A stretch of DNA of 64,000 nucleotides, taken from the NCBI RefSeq assembly GCF_022539315.1, contig NC_066316.1, forward strand, positions 98,202,179-98,266,178. Direction: 5' to 3'. A model generated the notes under the pieces. The model ran no database searches. It was not told the DNA's origin and saw nothing but the letters and a program-made list of their open reading frames with translations. The position numbers were made by a program, and so were the translations under genes. How positions within the stretch are numbered: the first letter of the stretch is position 1; every line of letters begins with the position of its first letter. This DNA comes from Serinus canaria (Eukaryota; Chordata; Aves; Passeriformes; Fringillidae). Of this stretch, positions 48,600-59,315 are shown one piece after another.

Positions 48600-49260
48600 A
48601 GATGAGCAGTTAAATCCTCTGGTGTGGAGGACAATGGCTGAAATATAAATATGGGGACACCTGGCAGATGGACTCTATCAGACTCCCACAAACCCACCAA
48701 AGCAAGCACCATATGCTTATGATGGTGGAAGCAACCACTGGATAGCTGGAAACATGTTCTGTGCCCCACGCCACTGCCTGGAACACTGTCCTGAGCCTTG
48801 GACAGCAAGTATTAGGGCAGCAGGGCACCCCAGAAAGAATTGAGCCAGACAAGGGGACTCATTTCCAAAACAACCTCACAGATACCTGGGTTGAAGAGAT
48901 GGCATTGTGTGGGTTTATCACATACCCTATCATGTGCCAGTCTCCAGGCAAATTGAATGATAGAACAGACTGTTACTGAGAGCAGTGGGTGGTGGGACCT
49001 TCAAACAATGGGATACACATTTAGCAAAGGCCACCTGGGCAGTCAGCACTAGAGGATCTGCCAGCTGTGCTCAAGCAAAACTTCTGCATAGTGTAGAAGG
49101 GGATAAAGTCCCTGTAGTGCGCACAGAAAAGCTTCTGGGGAAAACAATCGGAGTTATTCCTGCTTCAGGCAATGACAGCCCCATCTGTGGGATTGCTTTT
49201 GCTCAAGGACCTACCTGGGTGCACTTGGTCGGTAATGTGGGAGGATAGGGAGGTCCAAAG
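48600..49260 (+). pseudogene. Provirus integrase remnant
   Basis: Following RNase H in the expected order, short segments in shifting frames resemble an integrase catalytic core: a region around 48655-48690, a DKGTHF-like block near 48850-48870, and a C-terminal portion ending near 49245. Multiple frameshifts and stops make it inactive. The N-terminal zinc-binding part is too eroded to identify. Confidence 0.75.
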
Positions 49261-49699
49261 TTTTGTTCCAGGGGATCTGGTTCTGTGTGAGAGCAGCCAG
49301 TAATTTGGATTGTATGGTGTTAATTGCCATATGACACTCATGTCATGACTGCTGAGCTGGCTACACACAACGTCGGGGGTATCACAGTAGGAATCACCCA
49401 GATTAATGAAGAACAAACTTTGATGAAACTGGAGAAATGCAGCAATGATGGAATCAGAACTAACTTCAGTAGGCAGCAGTCCAACAGAACACACCATCTT
49501 TCCTGCCCTGAAGAACTGCTATGAGTTGGAGCCCAAAGCAGTGCATAAATGAGCTCAGCAGATGTTTTAGAGGGATGGCCCACAGAGTAAGGGAATGATA
49601 CCTGTATCAAAAGACAGGAAAAGTAATGGTGGTTAATTGGGATGTATTGAAAAGTGTGGGCATGATGTAAATGGCATAGAATATCCTGATGGTGCATAT
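49261..49699 (+). other. Provirus 3' internal sequence
   Basis: Decayed region between integrase and the 3' LTR. A 66-codon open stretch (49324-49524) has no recognised domain. No env or long purine tract is evident. Confidence 0.6.
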
Positions 49700-50256
49700 T
49701 GTCCTGTTTTCAGCTGGGATAGAGTTAGTTTTCATCCTAGTAGCTGGCACAGTACTGCGTTTGGGATTTAAGGTGAGAATTAAATTAATAACACACTGAT
49801 GTTTTAGAGTAAGCACTGCTCAGCAGCAATTAAACCAAGGACTTCTCAGCGTCTCCTGCTCTGCCAGTGGGGAGGATAAGCCTTGTGAGAGAGCATGGGT
49901 AGAATGCTACTGATCAGTCTGGCCAAAGGGATATTCCATGCCATAGAGCGTTGTGTTCAGTGTATAAACTGGGGGGAGCTGGCCAGGAGGGGCTAGTCAC
50001 TGCTTGGGATCAGGCCAGGTGGGTGGTGAGCAGTTGTACTGTGCATCATTTGTTGCTCTTGAGCTTTATTTTTCTCTCTTTTGATCTGCCTTTTTTATAT
50101 TTTTGTCATTGTATTTTCCTGTATTTGAATTATTAACTTGTTCTCATCTCAGCCCATAGGTTTTACCTTTTTTTGATTCTCCTTCCCATCCATCTGGGGG
50201 TGGAGGATGAGTGAGTTTCATGGGACTTCATTGCCCTCTGGGATTAAACCACAGCA
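49700..50256 (+). repeat. Provirus 3' LTR, full length
   Basis: It starts TGTCCTGTTTTCAGCTGGGA and ends TTAAACCACAGCA. It includes GATATTCCATGCCATAGAGC, a TATA box TATAAA at 49963-49968, and the GTGGTGAGCAGTTGTACTGT block. It could in principle supply a promoter or poly(A) site inside KLF11 intron 2. The exact 3' end (50253 or 50256) depends on how the terminal CA and target duplication are read. Confidence 0.87.
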
Positions 50257-50398
50257 GTATACTTTATTCAGTTTGTCCTAAGAGGCACATTCTGAGATAC
50301 TGGGAGAGGGCGTGTAATTTTATTTTTCAGAGTAAACACAGGGAAAAACTGTGCTATGGAATGACACTGATGCACACTGGTGTGGGTTTTTTTTGCAG

Positions 50399-51392
50399 TG
50401 CATGACGCCTCCGCACAGCCCTGACTTCGTTGAGATGTCAGCAGCTACGCTCCTGTCCTCACAAGTGACTTACTCCAAACCAAGGACTGTCATGGCAAAC
50501 ACAGCCGCCTGCTCAGTCACGTCGGCCACCGGTGCCTCTCCCACAGCCAAGCCATCTGCTCCCAGCGTGGGGCCACCGTGCAGTCAGAAGCCAGTGATCT
50601 CTGAATTCTCTGCTCCTCAGCCCTGCAGGGCCATGGCAACGAGTGTCATACGTCACACAGGTGATAGTTCTGCTTACCATCACATTCCTGCCGTGCAAGA
50701 GCAAACAAAGGTAACTTCAGGCTACAGCACTTCCAGAGACTGGTGTGGAGCGGATGACCCAAAACATTCCAGACTGCCACAGGACACGTGGGCTGCGGAT
50801 GATTTAATCAACAAAACCTCCCCGGCACATCAGCCTTATGCACATGACTCCAGTGATATTGTGACCAATAAAGGGCAGCTACCAGTCCGGCCTGTTTCGC
50901 CACAAACCCACTTACCAAAGAGTTGTGAGAATGACTTGCAAAAAAGAGCTACCCCAGTGACACCTGCCCCCGTCCCAAGCCCCCAGGTTCTCTGTCAAAT
51001 GATCCCTTTAAATGGACAAAGCAGCATGATTAATGCCTATGTCAAGCCTCCAGCTCCAGCACTCTCGACTCCCATGAAGCCCATCTTGCCACAGACAGCC
51101 CCGCTCCCCCAGCCTGTGCTCATGGGCCCCTCTGTGCCTCAGGGGACTGTCATGTTGGTTCTCCCACAGCCCGCTGTCACGCAGGCACCGCCGTGCCCGC
51201 AGGCCCTGGTGACTGTGGGCAGCACCAAGCTACTGCCCCTCGCCCCTGCTCCCGTGTTCATCGCTTCTGGCCAGACCTGTGCCCCCCAGATGGACTTCTC
51301 CAGGCGGAGGAATTACGTGTGCGACTTCCCCGGGTGCAAGAAAACCTATTTCAAGAGTTCCCACCTCAAAGCCCACCTGCGCACCCACACCG
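50399..51392 (+). CDS. KLF11: KLF11 coding exon 3 (regulatory region and zinc finger 1)
   Basis: The exon starts after TTTTGCAG with [10 protein letters not shown] and ends one base into Gly before GTGCGT at 51393. It encodes residues 100-430. The long Pro/Ser/Thr/Ala/Val-rich section includes [10 protein letters not shown] and [13 protein letters not shown], characteristic of KLF11, then [19 protein letters not shown] and the first C2H2 finger (Cys407, Cys412, His425, His429; contact residues K-H-A). The second codon is ATG, so this exon could also start a truncated protein. Confidence 0.97.
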
Positions 51393-53339
51393 GTGCGTGC
51401 GAGGGGGCTCTGGCTCGTGCTGGGTGCTGAAGTGCATGGTTTTTACGTGGAGGGGGGTGGGAAAGGGAAGGAGCAGGTGATGGGGAAGCTTTAGCTCATC
51501 TCAGGGATGGAAGGAATGTTCATTCTCCATGGACAAGCAAAACAAGATATACTTTGTTCTGAGACCTCAGCTGACCCTGTAGTGTTAGTTGAATTTCAGG
51601 CTTTAGTTGGAGTGAAGCTTTGCTGTGTGCCTGTGTTTAGATCTAAGTGGAATCTTGCCATCTGCACTAGATTGAAATGAATTGTGCAAGTCCCTTGTTT
51701 TGGAGCATGGGGAAGTCTGGTATAGGCAAAACACAGTACAGGTAGTTGGTCTAATTGTTACATGAGTAAAAGAAAAGAGAAATTCAGAAACTGCTTTTTT
51801 TTGTTTCTTTCTTTCTTTCTTTCTTTCTTTTTTTGTTTCCCCAGAGTTTTGTGTAGGCTAAATGGGAATGCATTGAGATTTTGGGCTGCTGTGTTAGGAA
51901 GCAGAGCTCCTAAGAGAATGTAACAGTTTATTCAGTTGCAGAAGGGGGATTTTTAGAGGTAAATGAAAATTAATTGTAATTAATACGAAGTGATTTGCTC
52001 CATAAATTGGGTCAGTGGGGAAACAGTCTATATGTGTTTTACTTACCTTTTTTCTGCTTCAAGGATCTTGTTAAATTAAAACTAACTTTGAGTTCTCAGG
52101 GATTATTTTTGATGTTGAAGGATGGGCATAGTGGGAGATTGGTCTAGAATAGTTCTGTCTATTTTTGGTTTTCCTTGACTTTTCTCCCCTACCTGCTGCT
52201 ACCCCACAGTCACTGGTTTATTGGATGTCAGCTTGTGTGACGGGATTTGCATTTGTTTGGCAGCTTTTCTTTACAGTTCCTTTGGGGAAAGAGCTTAAGC
52301 TCTACATGAAGCTGATAATTCTTGTAAACCATAGTTCAGAGGTAGAATGATGCTTCTGCTCCTAGCTTGAGAGGCTGCTGAATTAAACCTGGTGCTCAGG
52401 ATAAACAGACTATCAGCAAGTGCATGTGGCTGCTGATCCATAGGGAGCCTGGGTATGTCCCTGTATCATGGTGAAGACATCAATGGCAGGTGGAACACAC
52501 TGACCCCTCACTAGCCATTTCCCATTACAGGATCAGAAGGAAGAGTAGTTCAGCTATCTTTTATTGCCTTTTCTCTGCACACTGACTAACTAGATCAGAC
52601 ACAGACTTTACTCTCAATACCTGAAGTGAGAACACTCCTTTGGGGCTTCCTTTTCTGTTTGGGCCCCTTCTCTTCTGCTCCAAAGTGTCCCCATAATCTT
52701 GGGCCACGTGGTGGATGTTTATCTGGAGCCCTGTGGGAGTCGCAGGCAGTAGTTGCAGTTGTGGTTGTTTAGGACAGGTGGGATGTTCAGCAGTGACCCA
52801 GGATGAGCAGCAGCAGATGTGGGCAGCCTTGCTGCCATTCCTGGTCTCTGGGGGCTGGCAGGACAGGCTTTGCTCGAGAGTGCTTGCTGGTGTGTGTTTG
52901 TGTGGGACTGGATCGCTGGAGCAGAGGGCCCCGAGGCTCCATTCCAGGCTTCCTGTTTGCCCCGCGGTATTTGTGGATGACATACTGCAGCCAGAGAGAC
53001 AGGGATGCATGGGGATGGGGGCAGGGGCTTGATTCTAGTTCAGTCAGCAGATAAGGCAGCTTTATGAAGGCTCTAGTTCTTTAAACTGGGATTTTGGACT
53101 ACTGAAAAACCAGACTTGATTAACGAACACTTAAAGAGAGATACAAGGAAATAAGTAGAAATGATAACTAGTATTTTTCTCTGGAACAGAAGAACTTTAG
53201 CTTAATCTTATGTTGACTACACAGACGAGCAGTTCTGTGGAACTCACTGGATTCTGCAAGGCAGATTTTAAGTTAGCCCGTTGATAAGACTGCAGCACAG
53301 CTTCCCAAAAGTAACAAACGCTTCCTTTATGTCCTGCAG
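51393..53339 (+). other. KLF11 intron 3
   Basis: A 1.9-kb intron with a (TTTC)n microsatellite at about 51803-51834 and otherwise nothing recognised. Open frames at 52561-53032 on both strands lack family features. The acceptor is CTTTATGTCCTGCAG. Confidence 0.85.
51803..51834. repeat. (TTTC)n microsatellite
   Basis: About six TTTC units grading into a T-run, in KLF11 intron 3. Confidence 0.85.
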
Positions 53340-53650
53340 GAGAAAAACCTTTCAGCTGCAACTGGGAGGGCTGTGACAAGAAGTTTGCCCGCTCGGATGA
53401 ACTGTCGCGGCACCGCCGGACGCACACGGGCGAGAAGAAGTTCTCCTGCCCGGTGTGCGAGCGCCGCTTCATGCGCAGCGACCACCTGACCAAGCACACC
53501 CGCCGCCACATGGCCACCAAGAAGACCCCCAGCTGGCAGACAGAGCTTGGCAAACTCAGCAGAATTGCCACAGCAGAGAAACCCAAGAGCAGCAGCAGCA
53601 GCGCTCTGAGTATGCTCATCCCCGTGCCATCGCCCGCCTGCCAGGGCTAG
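53340..53650 (+). CDS. KLF11: KLF11 coding exon 4 (zinc fingers 2 and 3, C-terminus)
   Basis: The exon completes Gly431 of the TGEKP linker and encodes finger 2 (Cys437, Cys442, His455, His459; contacts R-E-R) and finger 3 (Cys467, Cys470, His483, His487; contacts R-H-K), the KLF pattern for GC/CACCC boxes. The tail has W496, a five-serine run coded by AGC repeats (53587-53602) and ends PSPACQG with TAG at 53648-53650. The GC-rich finger region contrasts with the AT-rich UTR. Confidence 0.97.
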
Positions 53651-56225
53651 AGTGAGGAAGCGCCTTCTGCAGACTTTCTGGAGATCAGGAAAAGCTCTGA
53701 TGGCAACAGCAGAAAGGGCAATGGCTTTTGTTTTCCCTGTGTTTGTGTGTACTTTAGTTTCCTGCAGTTTAGGTCCTCTGTTGATAGTGTTATGTGAGAA
53801 ATCTATCATATTTCCTCATCCCTTCCCTGTTGGTTTTTTTCAGTACTTGGCAATTGCAATCACCAGCACTTCAGGAAAGTAGAACTCCTTGGAAATTATT
53901 TTGGCAATAGGTTAAAAAAAGTTGTAATGCTTGCTGTTAATATTTTGATGGACAGTAAAACAGGGTGGTTTTTAATTTTTATAGTACTATTTTCTATACC
54001 AAATATATTTTGTATTTGTTCATTTTGGTCTTGTTATGCAGGCAGATTACTTGCATTAGTAGGGCTGTGCTGGATGAGACCCAGAGCTTTGAAATCTCCT
54101 TTTCAGTAAACCTAAACCTTTGCATTCAGAGTGTTTTATAAACACTTACCATTTGATAACATACTGGTTGGCTTTCACACTTGCAAATCCTGATCCTGCC
54201 ATGGGCTAGTGCTCTTACATCCTCCTTGTGCAGGTAGATTGAAGATCAAAGTGAGTCAGCAATTTTTAAAACAAACCAAACCAGAATGACCTTATTTGAG
54301 AGTACAAGTGCTGAAATCCTCAACATTTTAGGAATTCATACCCTTTGCAAGTAGAAGCCAATGTGGTTGTTGGTAGAAGCATTCTTGAGTCCACATTCCA
54401 CTGAAGCAAAGTTTGGAGGAGCCAGACTGCTCTGATGGAAGTAGAAGCACAAACACTGTTTAGAAGTTTTGACACTAAAAATTATGCTTTATTTTTGGCC
54501 CTACTAAACCAACATATCAAACTGAAAAATGCAAAAATGGCAAGATAGCCCACGAAAAATTAGTGGGTCTCTCTTTATATTTTTTTGAGTAGAAGAGAAA
54601 TAAAAAATTAAAGGGTTTTTTTGTATTGTGGATGCTTGTGCACCTTATAGTTCAAGGCTTTCTTTTACCTGTATCAATGCACCAGAGGAAATACTAATTG
54701 TGTCTTGAGTTAAGAAATAGCCACCATGTCAACTTGATTGATGATGCTCTTCATGTGGCCTTATCCTTCTCCACAGTACTTTGTATAAAATCACCCTTTT
54801 CTATTAAACAATACACTCTCCCTGTTGAATGGATTTTCTTTTACACGAAGTGTAATGATAGTTAAAAATGGAATCCCTGGCTGCAGGAGTGCTGTGTTGT
54901 AATAGCATGGTGTGAGTAACAAAATGCCCGTAGCACAGTCGGACTGCTCCATTCCCGAGGTGCAGGAGCAGTGTGTGTGTACTGTAGCAGAGCTGACAGT
55001 ACAGCAAAGCACCAGGTGTTTTGCTGGGAGACAGCTCCCCCCCTGAGTGAAATATTTCTGGAGTGCTTATTCCTTCTGGACTCTTCTCCTTTCAACCACT
55101 CCTGCACTGAAGCTTAGTTGAGCACTGAGGAGGATTGTTCTTCCTATATGCATCAACTGTGGATAACTAGGAATGCACTCTCTCTTTTACTGCTTTGTTC
55201 TGAAATCCTGGTCTTGCTTCCCAGGGTGGGCAAAGCATGGATCTCATCTGTGGAGGTGCTGACTTGGCAGAGACCTGTTTCAGTTAAAGCAGATTATGTC
55301 ATTATTTTTTACACTGAAATCTATAGTTATAATTACCAGTAGTAAGTTTCCAAACTGCACTAAATTGGAGTATTGTGCTAAGTGTTCTGAAGTTTTTGTG
55401 CCTGACCTTGTAAAGGCCCACACCCTGTTCAATGACACGTGCTGTAGTCCCACTGACCCCAGTGCCAGTGGGTGTGTGTGGACCTTGCTTTGGACTCTCC
55501 AAAGGGCTCAGCTGGAACCTCTTTGCCTGGTGAAGTGGATCCTTGTGTTGTTGCTGTTCTCTGTTGCTACCTAGTTTTCCGAGTTTCTGTGGTGAACAAA
55601 GAGATGTTGCTGCTCTTACTTTTTTCTTTTTTTTTTTCTCTCTCAGAAATCTCTTAGAACAAGAAGTCTGGCTTTTGAATGCTGTTTTTGCATGCTTTTA
55701 ACCAGGGGAAGCATGTCCTGTCTCAGTTTAGTTACCAGTTTAGCTCTTCATTTTTTTACAGACTGACTATTTATGGTGCTCACCTGAGAAAACAATTTGG
55801 AAACTCTTGTCATAATTATATAAATTGTCATGTTTTTTGCATTATAGCGTGGGGGGGAAACAGTGGACTTGGAGAATACAGACTTTTAAAAAGTGTGTCA
55901 TGTATGTGTGTCACGATGTGGAAAAGCAACTGCTCCCTCCTTGTTTGGGTGAGGCTGGCCTGCAGTTCCTGGCAGCCCACTCTGGGATGTGTGGATCGTT
56001 CCCTGTGGATGTGTGTGAATAGCTGTGCCTGTGTCTGCTCTGCCTGTTCCTTCCTGCTGTCTAAGGGTTATATATGGATTAAGCATGACTGGCATAGCTG
56101 CTGTCTTTGCACTTTACTGCCTGAACTCTACTGTTCAGTCTTTTTATTTTGAGCCTATATTTTACGGAAATGGAACTGCATTTTTGTACGTGTTTTTAAC
56201 TTTTATTAAATAAAATGTATGTAAC
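53651..56225 (+). other. KLF11: KLF11 3' UTR (predicted)
   Basis: About 2.57 kb of AT-rich sequence from the stop to overlapping ATTAAA/AATAAA signals at 56205-56214, which also resemble the human KLF11 3' end as I recall it. Possible earlier signals are AATAAA at 54599-54604 and ATTAAA at 54803-54808, so shorter transcripts are likely too. Confidence 0.75.
56205..56214 (+). terminator. Poly(A) signals ATTAAATAAA (KLF11)
   Basis: Overlapping ATTAAA (56205-56210) and AATAAA (56209-56214), followed by GT-rich sequence (ATGTATGTAACGTGACTGG). This is the best candidate for the distal KLF11 3' end. Confidence 0.8.
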
Positions 56226-58964
56226 GTGACTGGTTTTAAGTCATAAAAAATATCACGGATTTTCAGGTTTCATAGGCGTCCATTCTAGAACTATGTAAAT
56301 CCTTCAGGCTTAGGTTGTGTCTAGGCCAGTGGAAGACTTTGGGGCTTGCTAATTCACTTCCCTGTAAAGGCAGGATTTTTTGGATCCTGTGTAAATTGAC
56401 CAATGCTCGCTTGTTTATGATTTTATACCATTCATCTCGTGGTTTTGGTAGAAGGTGCACACCCCCAGCAGGCCTTGGGGCTTCTCTCTGCTCTCTGGAA
56501 ACAAGAGTTCCCAGCTCCACACCACTCCCAGCCCGGCCTCCAGCAGCTGGAAGGGATGTGCTGGGTGCTGCTCTGTTAGTGTCACAAGCTGGGCATGGAG
56601 TGAGTGCTGAACATAAGGCAGAGACGGGAATTTACCCTGAAAGTGGCTGTGCTAGCCCCAGTACCTCCTGCTCTGGCAGGCTGGGTGTTACCTCCCAGTC
56701 TCAGCTGGGAAGGAGGTGTCCAGTGATGGTGACAGCAGCAGCAACTACCTACATTTTTATGCTGTTTCCCTCTGACCAGTTTCTGAACTGCAGAAATGTT
56801 CATTTCCAGCAGAAAGGGAGAAGGTGTAATGATTCCAGCTTTTTGTCACAGCCTTTCTCTGCAAGGTGGCTCAGTCTGTGCAGCCCTCAGCTGCTCAGCC
56901 CTCAGGGGGTGACCTGGGAGCAGTGACTCAAGGCTTTGTCCACAGAAGAGCACAGAAGAGTTGTTCTTGCAAGTGTGAGGAAGGTGAAAAGAGATCTCAT
57001 AATGGTTCTGCTTCCCCCTCAGGAGAACACCTGGAAGGGAAAGCTTAGGTGCATGTTTAATGCTCTGGCAGAACACTACAAACTTCAGCCCCTGGGCTCT
57101 GCAGTTTGTCACAATTCTTTTGTCTCTACCTGTCCCTACTATTTTTCAAGGAAGATTTTTTTCTGACCATCCAATTATATCTCCAAGAATACTTGTTCTG
57201 GGGTGTTTTTTGCTGATTTTTATTTTGTTTCCCTGGCTTTGTTTATATGAAACATGGCAATGGATTTCAGTCTCTGCTCACTTTTCTGCTTTTCCTTAGA
57301 CCCAAGATGTGGTCTGAGCTGTCCCATGTAGCCAGGAGGTGCACTCAGTCCACATCCTAATGGGGCTGGAGTCTGGAAGAGCTTCATCCAGTGAAGAAAA
57401 CAGCCTGCATACAAGAAGCCTTCCCAACTACCCCTTTGCTGACACAAGCATTGTTGGGGACAAGTCTTTCTGTCTTTAAGCCATTCTAAATCCATGAAAA
57501 GGAATCATTTTCTGAAGGAAAATGGATTTGTGCTCAAACATGTCCATTAGCTTAGTGCTTTATCCTGCAGTGTCATTGCTTGTTACACACACCACCTTGT
57601 GTGGTTGTACAGCCAAGCCCTGGGCTGAGCAGCAGCTTGAGCTGTCTTGCAAACCAGTGAGCACTGATCCTCTTGAAGTCTGGGCTCTGGGAGAGTGGAT
57701 CCACTTGATGCTGCAGAGGTGGCAGAGGTGGCCTGTGCTGCAGGGTGGCTGCACGCTTGGTGTGCTCCTCCAGCTGAGGCCACAGCTCTGGCTAATTTTC
57801 CCTTTCCAGCTGTGAAAGCTGTACTCAACATCCCTCATCTGTCATGTCATGAGCTGAGTCCTGCCCCAGGGTTGCCTCTGGCCTGAGTTCATCTGCTGGG
57901 ATAAATCTTCAGACTGGTTTTGAAGTTTAACCTGTGAGCCCATCTGCCTGTTTACCTTCCATCCATGTCCAGCAAGGCAGCTCAAGGCAGGCAGGCTCTG
58001 GCTGGGAGAAGGCAAATTGCTTCCATGCAGCAAGAGTAAATCATGAGTCAAAACCCAGCAACCTGCAGGCTGAGGAAATGGTGAGACAGTCCAGGAGGAA
58101 GCTGCAAAGCCTCAGCCACATCTCACAGTCCAGACTGTCCTGGGATCCTCTGTCAAATGGATCCTTCCTCCTCTTCTGCTTCAGCCCCCAGGTGTCGAAG
58201 GAAATTGATGACTTATGTGTTGATGTGTGCTGAAGGCAATGGACACATCTAAAAACATGCAGAAAACTTGAGAAAGCTGAAGCATACCCTTTCCTGGGAG
58301 AGTTTGTCCCAGATGGGAAGAATACCTTAGGTTTAATTGTTTCTCTTGTAGCATCTCTTGAGTTCAGAGTGATTTCTTTGTTGGTTATCACTGCCCAGAT
58401 AAATCCACTTCGCCCTGTGCAAATAATTGCCATGTTCAGAGTGAGGTGAGGGGGAACCCTGCTGTGGATGTGGGCCAGGCAGCTGGCAAATGTGATGGAT
58501 AGCTCCATGAGGTTCCTGTGGCACAGCTGCAGGCCTGTGGGCCCCTGTGCCCTCCTTGCTGGGGCAGAGGCTCTGTTTCAGCAAGGCTCTCTTGCTCCTT
58601 TTGGACTAGTGCAAAATGCAGCATGTAGCATTTGTCTTTGTAAGATGAATAATGTAGTGATTTGGTTAAAAATAATAGCCTTTTGCTGGTTTATAATGGA
58701 GATTAATAGTGTCAGCTCAAAAGCCACTGTCAGCTATCCTGTCTTATGCTGTGGATATTGAACAGGAGGGTATTTTCCAAAATGATGAGTAAGAGACTGT
58801 CCAGAGCCCTGCTTAATTCCAGCAAACTGTTTTAGGGGCGGGAGTACTGGTGAGCTGAATAATTTCTTCTCATTCAAGTAGTTGTGATTTGATGGTGGTT
58901 ATAGAGAAATACCATGAAAAGAAAACGAACTTTTCAATAATTCAGGTGGTTGGATATCAGCATT

Positions 58965-59315
58965 TGTAGGGGGATAGAATATAAGAAAATAGTGTAGAGC
59001 TAATCTTACCCCTAAGGAGTTGCAGCTGGGCCAATTATCAAAGACTAAGAGCAGGCCTGACTCTAACAGGCCACAGCTATAACCTATGAGAAGAAGAGTG
59101 CTATAAAAGAGTGTGGGGGCTGGGCTGGTTGAGAAGGGAACTGGGGTCAGTTGGTTACTTTGTGAAGAAGGAGTCAGTGCTCTGAGGAGCTGCCCATGAG
59201 AACAACCAAGAAGGTATGAGACTTTTGTGATAAGGAGACAACTGTATGGAACCCCTGCAATAAAATGACAACAAGCATTCACTCCCTGAGATGTGGCAGT
59301 GGTCTCTATAGTGCA
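58965..59315 (+). mobile_element. Solo retroviral LTR
   Basis: A TG...CA segment beginning TGTAGGGGGATAGAATATAA and ending at ATAGTGCA. It has a TATA box (TATAAAA at 59102-59108) and, about 155 bp later, a poly(A) signal (AATAAA at 59259-59264), the spacing expected for U3-R-U5. The CCAATTATCAA-type and GAAGAAGGAGTCAGTGCTCT blocks are ones I recall from passerine LTRs. No internal retroviral sequence lies beside it and no clean target duplication was seen. Confidence 0.75.

Larger units (their letters stand above)
45399..50256 (+). mobile_element. Degraded ERV-L-like provirus, sense to KLF11
   Basis: Two related LTRs in direct orientation flank about 3.8 kb of decayed internal sequence. LTR starts match (TGTCCTG..., GGATAGAGTTA..., CCTAGTAGCTGGCACAGT). 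Internal remnants, in order, are gag/pro-like sequence, the rear of reverse transcriptase, RNase H and integrase, all on the + strand with many stops and frameshifts. No env was recognised, as expected for ERV-L. The 5' LTR has lost its 3' end and no primer-binding site could be placed. Target-site duplication is unclear: GCAG occurs just before the 5' LTR and also at 50254-50257. The class assignment is from recalled family similarity. Confidence 0.85.
44257..50398 (+). other. KLF11 intron 2 with provirus
   Basis: This 6.1-kb intron is mostly made of the ERV-L-like provirus at 45399-50256, in the same orientation as KLF11. The first 1.1 kb (44257-45398) shows no recognised element. Only about 140 bp separate the 3' LTR from the exon 3 acceptor (TTTTTTTTGCAG). 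Confidence 0.9.
41598..56214 (+). other. KLF11: KLF11 gene (complete coding region)
   Basis: Krueppel-like factor 11 (TIEG2), a nuclear zinc-finger regulator that binds GC-rich and CACCC-type promoter sites, usually as a repressor through the Sin3A corepressor. Four coding exons join in phase to give 533 residues (human is 512). Order: a short unique N-terminus; a Sin3-interaction helix at about residues 44-56 ([13 protein letters not shown]); a Pro/Ser/Thr/Ala-rich regulatory region; and three C2H2 fingers at 405-487. The gene lies downstream of GRHL1 and convergent with CYS1, as in other vertebrates. Intron 2 carries a provirus. Confidence 0.97.
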
